Assembly: GCA_947631595.1 (NCBI GenBank)
Contig: CANRLZ010000012.1
Location: forward strand, 1 to 36,498
Direction of reading: 5' to 3'
DNA: 36,498 nt
Origin: an uncultured Oscillospiraceae bacterium
GTDB taxonomy: Bacteria > Bacillota > Clostridia > Oscillospirales > Oscillospiraceae
The notes beneath the pieces are model-generated. The model saw nothing but the letters and a program-made list of their open reading frames with translations, was not told the origin of the DNA and did not search any database. The translations under genes and the position numbers were made by a program. Positions 6,250 to 13,206 of this stretch are shown here, one piece after another. Position 1 is the stretch's first letter. Each line of letters begins with the position of its first letter.

Positions 6250-8070
6250 TTAGCCGTAAGCCTGTTCCAGCAGGTAGTTGACAAAGACGTTCTCCCCGCC
6301 GTTCAGACCGCTGGTGATCTCCACGTTGTAGCTGTCGGACAGCCCGGTCTCCACCGCCACGGGGTAGAAGCCCTCCGCCTCGGAGGGGTAGGTGGGAGTC
6401 TCCCCGGGGGCGAGTTCGGGAAGGTCCAGCTCCACGGCGTTCTCCGGGCGGTGATCCGACTCCACAAAGACCACCGAGGCGGTGTCGCCGCTGTCCAGGC
6501 TCATGTACTTCACGCTCTGCATGGGCACCACGATGCAGTTGTCCGACTGGCTGGTGACGAAGGAGTAGGTCAGCCACATCCCCTCCAGCAGCGAGCCGTC
6601 GGCGTTGTCCACCTCCAGGGTGACGGGGTAGTTGGTCATGCCGGAACCCATGGCGTCTCCGGAGAGGGACATGTCGATCTTGGTGACGGTGCCGGTGTAC
6701 GTCCCTCCGTCGCCCCAGTTGCCCTGGAGGTCCACCGTCATGCCCGGCTTGACGTAGGCGATGTTGCGGTCGTCCACGTCGATGGTGACCACCATGGTGG
6801 TGTTGTTGGCGATGGTGATGACCGTGTCCCCGCTCTTCACCTCCTGGCCCTCCACCAGGGTGCAGGAGGTGACGGTGCCGGAGATGGGGGCGGTGGCGGA
6901 GAAGTTGGCCAGCGCCTCCTGGGCCTCCTCCACGCTCTTTTGGGCGTCGGACACCGCCTCCTGGGCGGAGGTCACGTTGTTCTCCCCCAGGCGCACCTGC
7001 TCCCGGGCGTTTTCAATGTCCCGGCTGAAGTCCTCCGGGGAGAGAGTGAGAAGTACGTCGCCCTCGTTCACCTCGGCGTAGTCCCGGAGGATGGTGGTCT
7101 CCACCACCGTGGGTTCCCGGTCGTTCTTGGCCTTGGCGGCCTCGCTCCAGATCTCCTCGGTGCGGTAGTACTCCAGCGTCCCGGGGCCGTAGGGGTAGAT
7201 GGCCACGCCGTCCGGCCCGGTGAGGGTGACGTTGGCGGAGACGCCGCTGGTGAGCGCGCCGGGGTTGTCCACCACCACCGCCGCCTCAAAGAGCACGGTG
7301 CCCTCCGGGGTCACCCGCCGGACCATGTTGACCTCCTCCACAACGCCGGTGAGGTCGCTGCCGCCCACCGACAGGGCGGCGGGCTGCCCCACCTGGATCA
7401 CGCCCTCATAGGCGTAGCTGAAGTAGAAGGGGATGCGGAACTTCCGGTCGTCCACCAGCAGCGCGACCTTCTCCCCACGGGTCACCTTGTCGCCCACCCG
7501 GTAGCGCACCGTCTCCTGGAGTTGGCCGGAGAAGGGCGCTTTCACAAACCGGGCGTCGTTGGAGAGCTGCTGGTCGTCCAGAATGTCCTGGTAGGTCTGC
7601 TGATCCTCCCGCAGTGCCTGCTGGGCCTTGGCCAGGGCGTCCTGCCGGTCCTGGAGCTGGTCCTGGGCGGCGGTCAGAGCCTCCTGGGCGGCGGGGGATA
7701 CGATCTCGTAGAGGGGGTCGCCCTCGCTGACCACCTGCCCCTCGGTGACAAAGAGGCTCTGGACGATGCCCGCGTTTTCCAGGGTGATGGCCGCCGTCTC
7801 CTTGGAGCGGGCGGAGCCGGAACCCTGTACGGTGGACTGGATGGAGCCCAAGTCGGCGGTGCGGGTCATGATCTGGCTGTTCACCCGGTCCGGACGGGTC
7901 AAAAACCGCACCAGAAAAAATCCGCCCACGCCCAGGGCGGCCAGTACCCCGGCAGCGATGATCCCGTTGCGTACCGGGTGTCCCCGGCGGTGCTTTTTCA
8001 GCTTGGCCGGGGCGGTATTCTCCGCCGGGGCGGGCGTCTCCGCCGCGACGGCTGCTGCTTTTTTACTCAT
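6250..8070 (-). CDS. HlyD/MacA-type transporter adaptor with two lipoyl-hairpin modules
   Basis: A 606-aa membrane-anchored adaptor for the ABC exporter. Residues about 35-57 form a single N-terminal helix after a basic segment (K-K-H-R-R-G-H), leaving the rest outside the cytoplasmic membrane. Two lipoyl-type halves split by a coiled-coil hairpin are seen. The first runs from G-I-V-Q-S-L-F-V-T-E-G-Q-V through an A/Q-rich coil to A-P-F-S-G-Q-L. The second runs from V-N-E-G-D-V-L-L-T-L through a longer coil (E-N-A-R-E-Q-V, E-E-A-Q-E-A-L) to T-A-P-I-S-G-T-V. Beta-barrel segments follow each. MacA and YknX proteins have one such module in about 370-400 residues, so this protein is long and probably duplicated. 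AGGTGG precedes the ATG. It is the first gene of the four-gene operon. Confidence 0.88.
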   Translation of the reverse strand: MSKKAAAVAAETPAPAENTAPAKLKKHRRGHPVRNGIIAAGVLAALGVGGFFLVRFLTRPDRVNSQIMTRTADLGSIQSTVQGSGSARSKETAAITLENAGIVQSLFVTEGQVVSEGDPLYEIVSPAAQEALTAAQDQLQDRQDALAKAQQALREDQQTYQDILDDQQLSNDARFVKAPFSGQLQETVRYRVGDKVTRGEKVALLVDDRKFRIPFYFSYAYEGVIQVGQPAALSVGGSDLTGVVEEVNMVRRVTPEGTVLFEAAVVVDNPGALTSGVSANVTLTGPDGVAIYPYGPGTLEYYRTEEIWSEAAKAKNDREPTVVETTILRDYAEVNEGDVLLTLSPEDFSRDIENAREQVRLGENNVTSAQEAVSDAQKSVEEAQEALANFSATAPISGTVTSCTLVEGQEVKSGDTVITIANNTTMVVTIDVDDRNIAYVKPGMTVDLQGNWGDGGTYTGTVTKIDMSLSGDAMGSGMTNYPVTLEVDNADGSLLEGMWLTYSFVTSQSDNCIVVPMQSVKYMSLDSGDTASVVFVESDHRPENAVELDLPELAPGETPTYPSEAEGFYPVAVETGLSDSYNVEITSGLNGGENVFVNYLLEQAYG

Positions 8071-8147
8071 TGTTTTTCCACCTTCTTCGACCCCGGCGAG
8101 CCGCGGCGCGACCCGCCGGCCGGGATATCCGCCCGGTATTCACTAAG

Positions 8148-8153
8148 ATTATA
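8148..8153 (-). promoter_or_regulatory. -10 element for the exporter operon
   Basis: A perfect TATAAT on the minus strand lies 78 nt before the adaptor start codon. The hexamer 17 bases upstream (TACCAT) is a poor -35, so an activator may be needed. This 263-nt gap also holds the divergent promoter of the exodeoxyribonuclease gene. Confidence 0.45.
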
Positions 8154-8272
8154 CGCTGGCCGGAGGGGGGATGGTAGTTACAAAGCAGGAACAAAACCTA
8201 AAGATTTTCTGAAGTTTCCCCCCCGCCTCTTTAGACGGCGGACCGCGGCCGGAGTTCCCTCCCTTTTCCGGG

Positions 8273-8301
8273 TTTACCAGCGTGTGGGAATATGCTATAA
8301 T
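8273..8301 (+). promoter_or_regulatory. Promoter of exodeoxyribonuclease III gene
   Basis: TTTACC (8273-8278), a 17-base spacer ending in TGC, and TATAAT (8296-8301) make a good extended -10 vegetative promoter. The start codon is at 8334, giving a leader of about 25 nt. Confidence 0.75.
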
Positions 8302-8333
8302 CGGGCTATGGAAAAAAGAAGGGGGAAGGGAAT

Positions 8334-9086
8334 GTGAAGCTGGTTTCCTGGAACGTGAACGGCCTGCGGGCCTGTATGACCAAGGGGTTTTTGGACAGCT
8401 TCGCCGCCCTGGACGCGGACGTATTCTGCCTCCAGGAGACGAAACTCCAGCCCGGCCAGATCGACCTGGAGCTGCCCGGCTATCAGCTCTTCTGGAACTC
8501 CGCCCAGCGCAAGGGCTACTCCGGCACCGCCTTGTTCACCCGGCTGGAGCCGGTGTCGGTGCGCTATGACCTGGACGACGCCTACCATATCGGGGAGGGT
8601 CGCGCCATCACCCTGGAGCTGCCCGACCGGTACATCGTCACCGTCTACTCCCCCAACGCCCAGGACGGCCTGAAGCGCATCGAGTACCGTATGTCCTGGG
8701 AGGACGCCCTGCGGCGGTATCTGCTGCGCCTGGACGGGGAGAAGCCGGTGATCCTCTGCGGCGACCTGAACGTGGCTCACCGGGAGATCGACCTGAAAAA
8801 CCCCGGCCCCAACCGGGGCAAGGCGGGCTTCTCCGACCAGGAGCGGGAGAAGTTCGGCGACCTGCTGGACTCCGGCTTTGCCGATACCTTCCGCCTCCTG
8901 TACCCCGACCTGGCGGGGGCGTACTCTTGGTGGAGCTACCGCTTTCACGCCCGGGAGAACAACGCCGGCTGGCGCATCGACTACTTCCTGATCTCCTCCC
9001 GGTGGAGCGGCCGCGTCCGGGAGGCGGCCATCCACGCCGATATCTACGGCAGCGACCACTGCCCGGTCTCTTTGACGTTGGACTGA
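8334..9086 (+). CDS. xth: Exodeoxyribonuclease III / AP endonuclease (ExoA type)
   Basis: Base-excision repair enzyme that cuts DNA at abasic sites and trims 3' ends. The 250-aa length fits the Xth/ExoA family. The active site is complete: N-terminal S-W-N-V-N-G (N7), L-Q-E-T-K with metal-binding E35, Y105 in V-Y-S-P-N, G-D-L-N-V-A-H with D144 and N146, W-R-I-D-Y near 213-217, and the closing S-D-H-C-P-V with D241 and H242. The start is GTG at 8334 with a purine-rich GGAAGGG just upstream; the next in-frame ATG would remove N7. The gene stands alone, facing DUF6465, with a hairpin element between them. Confidence 0.95.
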   Translation: MKLVSWNVNGLRACMTKGFLDSFAALDADVFCLQETKLQPGQIDLELPGYQLFWNSAQRKGYSGTALFTRLEPVSVRYDLDDAYHIGEGRAITLELPDRYIVTVYSPNAQDGLKRIEYRMSWEDALRRYLLRLDGEKPVILCGDLNVAHREIDLKNPGPNRGKAGFSDQEREKFGDLLDSGFADTFRLLYPDLAGAYSWWSYRFHARENNAGWRIDYFLISSRWSGRVREAAIHADIYGSDHCPVSLTLD

Positions 9087-9103
9087 CCGCCGGCGGGAAT
9101 AGA

Positions 9104-9382
9104 AAAAGGGTGGTATGGCGCAGGCCATACCACCCTTTTCAGCTTGTCAAAAAAGCCTCGCAGAGTTTCGCGCCGCTAGGCGCGAAAGACTCATAGGAAA
9201 TTTTTTCCGGCGGCGTGTACGTCGGAAAAAATACATCTCGGCCCGCAAACGTGCGAGTCGGCCGCCCTCGCGGCGGCCGGGGAGTGCGCTGCAGCGGGCC
9301 GCAAAAAATGTCAAAGAAGCGGTTCGACCGCTTCTTTGACAGTCTCAAAAGGGTGGTACGGCGCAGGCCATACCACCCTTTT
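9104..9382. repeat. Hairpin-rich palindromic element with symmetric ends (MITE-like or interspersed repeat)
   Basis: The ends are two copies of one 36-nt hairpin (9104-9139 and 9347-9382) that differ by one base: AAAAGGGTGGTATGGC, a GCAG loop, and its complement. Five bases inside each lie TGTCAAAAAAGC (9145-9156) and GCTTCTTTGACA (9330-9341), an inverted pair with one mismatch. Within are more hairpins: TTTCGCGCC with GGCGCGAAA (9166-9187), TTTTTTCCG with CGGAAAAAA (9201-9231), GGCCGCC with GGCGGCC (9260-9278), and TGTCAAAGAAGCGGT with its complement (9309-9341). So the whole is an imperfect inverted repeat with ends of about 53 bp. There is no transposase and no clear target duplication. 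The outer hairpins end in T runs and probably terminate xth and the facing gene. Confidence 0.75.
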
Positions 9383-9405
9383 GTATCTGGAGAGACGCGC
9401 TTGGA

Positions 9406-9789
9406 TCAGAGGTTGACGGAGCCGGTCTTCTTGCCGGCCACGTAGTAGGCGATACCCTCGTTCACGTTCACGTAGATGGTCGCGTTGGCCCGCTTGCCGG
9501 CAACCTCGGCGACCTTGGCCTTGATGTCCTCCACGTTCCAGTCCATACCGTTGAACTGAACGATGACTTCCTGGCTCCTCTTGGCGGCGGCCTTGGGGGC
9601 GGCGGCCTTCTTGGCGGGAGCCTTCTTGGCGGCGGCCTTGGGGGCGGCGGCCTTCTTGGCGGCGGGCTTCTTGGCAGCGGCCTTGGGGGCGGCGGCCTTC
9701 TTGGCGGGCTCGGCGGCCTTGACAGGCTCGGCGGCCTTGACGGCCTCCGCCTTCACGGCGTCCTTCTTGGGTTCCACAGGTTTGTTCAT
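9406..9789 (-). CDS. DUF6465 family protein with histone-H1-like Lys/Ala-rich N-terminus
   Basis: A 127-aa protein in two parts. Residues about 8-70 are almost only Ala, Lys and Pro in repeats of the type K-K-A-A-A-P-K-A-A-A-K-K, resembling bacterial histone-H1-like tails that bind nucleic acid. The C-terminal 55 residues (E-V-I-V-Q-F-N-G, a helix V-E-D-I-K-A-K-V, and Y-V-N-V-N-E-G-I-A-Y-Y-V) match what I recall of DUF6465, a domain common in Clostridia and of unknown function. The DNA of the tail is itself repetitive (9583-9720). AGGAGG lies eight bases before the ATG at 9789; an upstream ATG lacks a binding site. A nucleoid or RNA role is an inference from composition only. Confidence 0.8.
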   Translation of the reverse strand: MNKPVEPKKDAVKAEAVKAAEPVKAAEPAKKAAAPKAAAKKPAAKKAAAPKAAAKKAPAKKAAAPKAAAKRSQEVIVQFNGMDWNVEDIKAKVAEVAGKRANATIYVNVNEGIAYYVAGKKTGSVNL

Positions 9790-9862
9790 TGTGCTATACC
9801 TCCTAAAAAAATTTAAAGCGGTGTTGGGTGTGCTGCTTCGACAGCAGCTCTTACAATTTTTC

Positions 9863-9891
9863 ATTCTACCACATATTTCTCTATTTGTCTC
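9863..9891 (-). promoter_or_regulatory. Promoter of the DUF6465 gene with an AT-rich upstream tract
   Basis: On the minus strand GAGACA (9891-9886), a 17-base spacer ending TGG, and TAGAAT (9868-9863) form an extended -10 promoter. Runs of A/T at 9895-9930 just upstream resemble an UP element, which suggests strong expression. The 74-nt leader has a small hairpin, GCTGCTGTCGAAGCAGC. Confidence 0.65.
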
Positions 9892-10021
9892 CTATTTTTT
9901 GAAATTTTTTTATAAGTTTTTTTCGCCTGTTATTTTGCCCCCTTTTTCGCGGGGAACATCGGGGCGGAAAAATTCCATCGAAGGCGGTCAACGGGAAAAA
10001 AATAAAGCCCTTCCTCTGCCC

Positions 10022-10050
10022 GTATGAAAGCCCCAGCCGGGGAGATACTG
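10022..10050 (+). promoter_or_regulatory. Possible sporulation (SigF/SigG-like) promoter of sigG
   Basis: GTATG (10022-10026) resembles the SigF/SigG -35, and GATACTG (10044-10050), 17 bases later, partly fits the CATnnTA -10. No vegetative promoter is evident between 9900 and 10084. The match is loose and this is a suggestion only. Confidence 0.25.
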
Positions 10051-10083
10051 AAACCAACGAAACCGATCAGGGGGGTCGTTGGC

Positions 10084-10854
10084 GTGCAGGGAAAGGTAGA
10101 GATCTGCGGCGTGAACACATCCAAGCTGCCCGTGCTGAAAAGCGAGGAGAGCATGGAGCTGCTGCGGCGGACGAAAGCGGGTGATATGGAGGCCCGGGAA
10201 AAACTGATTTTCGGCAACCTCCGACTGGTGCTGTCGGTGATACAAAAATTCTCCGGCCGGGGAGAGAACGCCGACGACCTTTTTCAAGTTGGCTGCATCG
10301 GCCTTATCAAAGCCATCGACAACTTCAATGTGGACCTGGACGTAAAATTTTCCACCTACGGCGTGCCCATGATCATCGGCGAGATCCGGCGCTACCTCCG
10401 GGACAACAGCGCCATGCGGGTCTCCCGGTCCATGCGGGATACGGCGTATAAAGTCCTGGGGGCGAAGGAGAAGTACCTGGCCGAGCACCAGCGGGAACCC
10501 ACCCTGGACCAGATCGCCCAGATTTTGGACATCCCGCGGGAGGACGTGGTGATGGCCCTGGACGCCATCGTGGACCCCCTCAGCCTCTACGAGCCGGTGT
10601 ACGAGTCGGGGGGCGACACGGTGTATGTGATGGACCAGGTGCGGGACAAGAAGAACACCGACGAGAGCTGGCTGGAGCGCATCGCCCTGGGGGAGGCCAT
10701 GGGGCGGCTGTCCGAGCGGGAGAAGCGCATCCTCTCCCTGCGCTTCTTCCAGGGCAAGACCCAGATGGAGGTCTCCAACGCCATCGGCATCTCCCAGGCC
10801 CAGGTCTCCCGCCTGGAGAAGAGCGCCATCGATCAAATCCGAAAGAGTATGTGA
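10084..10854 (+). CDS. sigG: RNA polymerase sporulation sigma factor SigG
   Basis: Late forespore sigma factor that switches on genes for spore germination, DNA protection and core maturation. The 256-aa protein starts K-V-E-I-C-G-V-N-T-S-K-L-P-V-L-K, the hallmark N-terminus of SigG. Region 2 carries N-L-R-L-V-L-S-V-I and D-D-L-F-Q-V-G-C-I-G-L-I-K-A-I-D-N-F, followed by K-F-S-T-Y-G-V-P-M-I-I-G-E-I-R-R-Y-L-R-D; region 4 ends F-F-Q-G-K-T-Q-M-E-V then I-G-I-S-Q-A-Q-V-S-R-L-E-K. The start is GTG at 10084, seven bases after AGGGGGG; the ATG at 10024 has no binding site and would add 20 residues absent from the family. In many relatives sigG follows spoIIGA and sigE; here it stands alone. It shows that the host is, or recently was, a spore former. 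Confidence 0.95.
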   Translation: MQGKVEICGVNTSKLPVLKSEESMELLRRTKAGDMEAREKLIFGNLRLVLSVIQKFSGRGENADDLFQVGCIGLIKAIDNFNVDLDVKFSTYGVPMIIGEIRRYLRDNSAMRVSRSMRDTAYKVLGAKEKYLAEHQREPTLDQIAQILDIPREDVVMALDAIVDPLSLYEPVYESGGDTVYVMDQVRDKKNTDESWLERIALGEAMGRLSEREKRILSLRFFQGKTQMEVSNAIGISQAQVSRLEKSAIDQIRKSM

Positions 10855-10891
10855 AAGACCGCCGGACGGGGCATCGTCCGGCGGTCTTTTT
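10854..10891. terminator. Bidirectional terminator between sigG and the MATE gene
   Basis: AAAGACCGCCGGAC (10854-10867) pairs with GTCCGGCGGTCTTT (10876-10889) and is followed by more T. It overlaps the sigG stop codon and abuts the MATE stop codon. Confidence 0.88.
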
Positions 10892-12314
10892 ACACGGTGG
10901 AGGGCCGCGGCGCCATCCGCTGAGCCTGGGACAGCTCCCGGTAGGTGGTGAGCACCACCCACACCGAGAGGACAAAGGTGAGCAGGTCGGACACGGGCAT
11001 GGAATAGAGCACCCCGTCCAGCCCCCAGAGCAGGGGGAGGGTCAGGGCAAAGCCCACCCCGAAGAGGATCTCCCGGGCCATGGAGAGCAGGGTGGACGCC
11101 GCCGCCTTTCCCATGGCCTGGAGGAAGATGAAGCAGGCCTTGTTCACGCAGGCCAGGACGATCATGCACAGGTACACCCGAAAGGCCCGGCAGGCGAACT
11201 GGGTGTAGTAGACGCTCTCGTTGGCCGCGCCGAACAGGCCGATGAGTTGGGAGGGGAAGACCTCCACGATGACCAGAGCCGCCGCGCCCACCGCGGCCTC
11301 CCACAGGAGCAGTCGGGTGAACAGCCCCTTGACCCGGCCGGGCAGCCCGGCGCCCATGTTGTACCCGGCGATGGGGATGCACCCCGCCGCCATCCCCACC
11401 ACGATGGAGATGACGATCTGGAAAAATTTCATCACGATCCCCACCACCGCCATGGGGATCTGGGCGTACTGCTCCTGGCCGAAGACGGGGTCCAGCGCGC
11501 CGTACACCCGGATCATGTTGTTGATGGCCGCCATAGCCGCCACCAGGGAGATCTGAGACAGGAAGCTGGTCAGGCCCAGGGTGAGCGTCTTTTGGCACAC
11601 CGCCCGGCGCGGGCGGAGATCCCCGCGGGCGGGCTTGACCAGGCGCATGTGAAAGAGATACCACACCGCCATACCCGCCGTGGCGATCTGCCCCAGGACG
11701 GTAGCCACCGCCGCGCCGGTCATGCCCCAGCGGAAGAGGAAGATAAACACCGGGTCCAGAACGATGTTGCACCCCGCCCCGACCAGGGTGGCGGCCATGG
11801 CGAACCGGGGCGAGCCGTCCGCCCGGATCACGGGGTTGATGGCCTGGCCGAACAGGTAGAAGGGGATGCCCAGGGCGATCCAGAAGAAGTACTCCCGGCT
11901 CAGGGCGAAGGTCTCCGGGTTCACCGTGCCGCCGAACACGGCCAGGAGCGGCCGGCTCAGCGCCAGGTAAAGCCCGCACAACAAAAGTCCGCTTCCCAGC
12001 GCCAGAGTTACGCTGCCGCCCACACTCTCCTTTGCCCGCTCCGGCTCCCCCCGTCCCAGGCAGAGGGACACGAAGGCGCAGCAGCCGTCTCCGATCATCA
12101 CGGCGATGGCCAGGGCGATGACCGTCAGCGGAAAGACCATCGCGTTGGCGGCGTTGCCGTAGGAACCCAGGTAATCGGCGTTGGCGATGAAGAGCTGGTC
12201 CACGATGTTGTAGAGCGCGCCGCCCAGCAGGGAGATCACGCAGGGGACGGCGTACCGCCCCATAAGCCGCCCGATGGGCTGAACGCCCAGGGCCTGATCC
12301 GTGTTGTGTTCCAT
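10890..12314 (-). CDS. MATE family multidrug exporter
   Basis: A 474-aa integral membrane protein with about twelve hydrophobic segments in two halves, as in MATE exporters that pump cationic drugs or metabolites out by Na+ or H+ exchange. Family marks include I-G-R-L-M-G-R-Y-A-V-P at the start, L-Y-N-I-V-D-Q-L-F-I in helix 1-2, G-x-G-C-C-A-F-V-S-L-C-L-G-R-G, and the second-half repeat P-I-A-G-Y-N-M-G-A-G. The I-V-D-Q-x-F form and P-V-I-R-A-D-G-S-P-R place it near the DinF/NorM-like clostridial group. The start chosen is ATG at 12314 after AAAGGATG; an in-frame ATG at 12401 would run through the upstream terminator hairpin. Substrate not predictable. Confidence 0.92.
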   Translation of the reverse strand: MEHNTDQALGVQPIGRLMGRYAVPCVISLLGGALYNIVDQLFIANADYLGSYGNAANAMVFPLTVIALAIAVMIGDGCCAFVSLCLGRGEPERAKESVGGSVTLALGSGLLLCGLYLALSRPLLAVFGGTVNPETFALSREYFFWIALGIPFYLFGQAINPVIRADGSPRFAMAATLVGAGCNIVLDPVFIFLFRWGMTGAAVATVLGQIATAGMAVWYLFHMRLVKPARGDLRPRRAVCQKTLTLGLTSFLSQISLVAAMAAINNMIRVYGALDPVFGQEQYAQIPMAVVGIVMKFFQIVISIVVGMAAGCIPIAGYNMGAGLPGRVKGLFTRLLLWEAAVGAAALVIVEVFPSQLIGLFGAANESVYYTQFACRAFRVYLCMIVLACVNKACFIFLQAMGKAAASTLLSMAREILFGVGFALTLPLLWGLDGVLYSMPVSDLLTFVLSVWVVLTTYRELSQAQRMAPRPSTV

Positions 12315-12336
12315 CCTTGACCCATCCTTTCGGAAA

Positions 12337-12391
12337 ACAAAATAAACGGGCGGCACGTGCGTAAAACTGGACTTACGCATCATGCCGCTCG
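12337..12391 (-). terminator. Terminator of the DUF2798 gene
   Basis: On the minus strand CGAGCGGCA (12391-12383) pairs with TGCCGCCCG (12355-12347), and TGCGTAA with TTACGCA forms an inner stem. TTTATTTTGTTTTCC follows. The long stem upstream of a transporter resembles a leader RNA, but no known riboswitch core was recognised. Confidence 0.65.
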
Positions 12392-12428
12392 TTTTCAACA
12401 AAGGGAATTATGAACTTGTGTGTCCGCC

Positions 12429-12995
12429 TCAGGCGCTTTGCGCCGCCCTGCGCTGGAGGTCTTTGCGGTAGAGGAGCTTAAAGAGCGTCCGCACCGCGGG
12501 CTGGATGAAAAAGAGCTGGGTGAAGAAGGCGAAGGGGAAGTTGAAGCACACCAGCTTCAGCCAGTTGGCCAGCAGCGTGACCGGCGAAAAGCCCAGGTAG
12601 TAGGGGTAGTAGAGAAAGGCGGCCAGGAAGCTCATAGCCGGGCACATGATGCCCACCGTGGCGCAGATGATGGCCGTCTCAAAGAGGACGGGATGGGTGG
12701 CGCGGGGGTCGAAGACCCTGCTGGCCAGCCGGAAGGAGGCCGGGCTGCCCACCAGAATTTCCAGCAGGTAGGCCAGCGCAAACTCCGTGAGGACGCAGGC
12801 CCAGATGGGCAGGTACCGCCCCATCATGTAGACGCCGCCCTGCTGCCGCAGCGCGGCCAGGACGCCGGTGGTCTGGTTCAGCGCCATGAGGGTGGCGCCG
12901 TTGACCACATAGAGGCTGTAAAACACATAGGCGTGGACGGTGATGATCACCGTGAGCAGGGCAAAGACCATCCGCTGGGCCTGATTTCTCGGCAT
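12429..12995 (-). CDS. DUF2798-type four-helix membrane protein
   Basis: A 188-aa protein with four hydrophobic helices in a 2+2 layout. The opening M-P-R-N-Q-A-Q-R-M-V-F-A-L-L-T-V and the first-half ending E-I-L-V-G-S-P-A-S-F, then the repeat-like second half P-V-L-F-E-T-A-I-I-C-A, agree with DUF2798 proteins, which are membrane proteins of unknown role. AGGAGA lies seven bases before the ATG at 12995. A longer reading from 13124 runs through the promoter region and is unlikely. It stands alone between the MATE gene and the divergent kinase gene. Confidence 0.75.
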   Translation of the reverse strand: MPRNQAQRMVFALLTVIITVHAYVFYSLYVVNGATLMALNQTTGVLAALRQQGGVYMMGRYLPIWACVLTEFALAYLLEILVGSPASFRLASRVFDPRATHPVLFETAIICATVGIMCPAMSFLAAFLYYPYYLGFSPVTLLANWLKLVCFNFPFAFFTQLFFIQPAVRTLFKLLYRKDLQRRAAQSA

Positions 12996-13041
12996 ATCGT
13001 TCTCCTGTTCTCTCCGGGTGGGTTTCCTTTTCCGTCCAAAC

Positions 13042-13071
13042 AGGATACCACATTCCGCCGCCTCCGTCCAA
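13042..13071 (-). promoter_or_regulatory. Possible promoter of the DUF2798 gene
   Basis: TTGGAC (13071-13066), an 18-base spacer ending TGG, and TATCCT (13047-13042) on the minus strand. The hexamers are moderate matches with an extended -10. Confidence 0.4.
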
Positions 13072-13162
13072 GGCAGTTTTGCACAAAAAAACCGCCCGCC
13101 GTCCATTGGTGAAACTGCCCACACCGCCGCTCTTTTCCAGGGGGGAAAAGTGTGGTAGAATG

Positions 13163-13171
13163 TGCTATGAT
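13163..13171 (+). promoter_or_regulatory. Extended -10 promoter of the sugar kinase gene
   Basis: TGC-TATGAT (13163-13171) lies 36 nt before the start codon. The -35 position has no clear TTGACA, so recognition would rest on the extended -10. Confidence 0.5.
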
Positions 13172-13206
13172 ACAGAGCGGAGAGGACAGAGAGGGGAGAG
13201 CCGGAG

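Noticed and set aside
5635-8337. Long plus-strand open frame opposite the ATPase and adaptor
   Set aside because: Same antisense effect; the minus strand codes for proteins with intact Walker and lipoyl motifs.
9583-9720. CRISPR-like or tandem DNA repeat
   Set aside because: The repetition is codon-level, from the Ala/Lys/Pro tail of the DUF6465 protein; there are no spacers.
12337-12391. Riboswitch for the MATE exporter
   Set aside because: The long hairpin was compared by eye with guanidine and similar transporter leaders; no conserved ACGR loops or other core is seen, and the T-rich end fits a terminator of the upstream gene.
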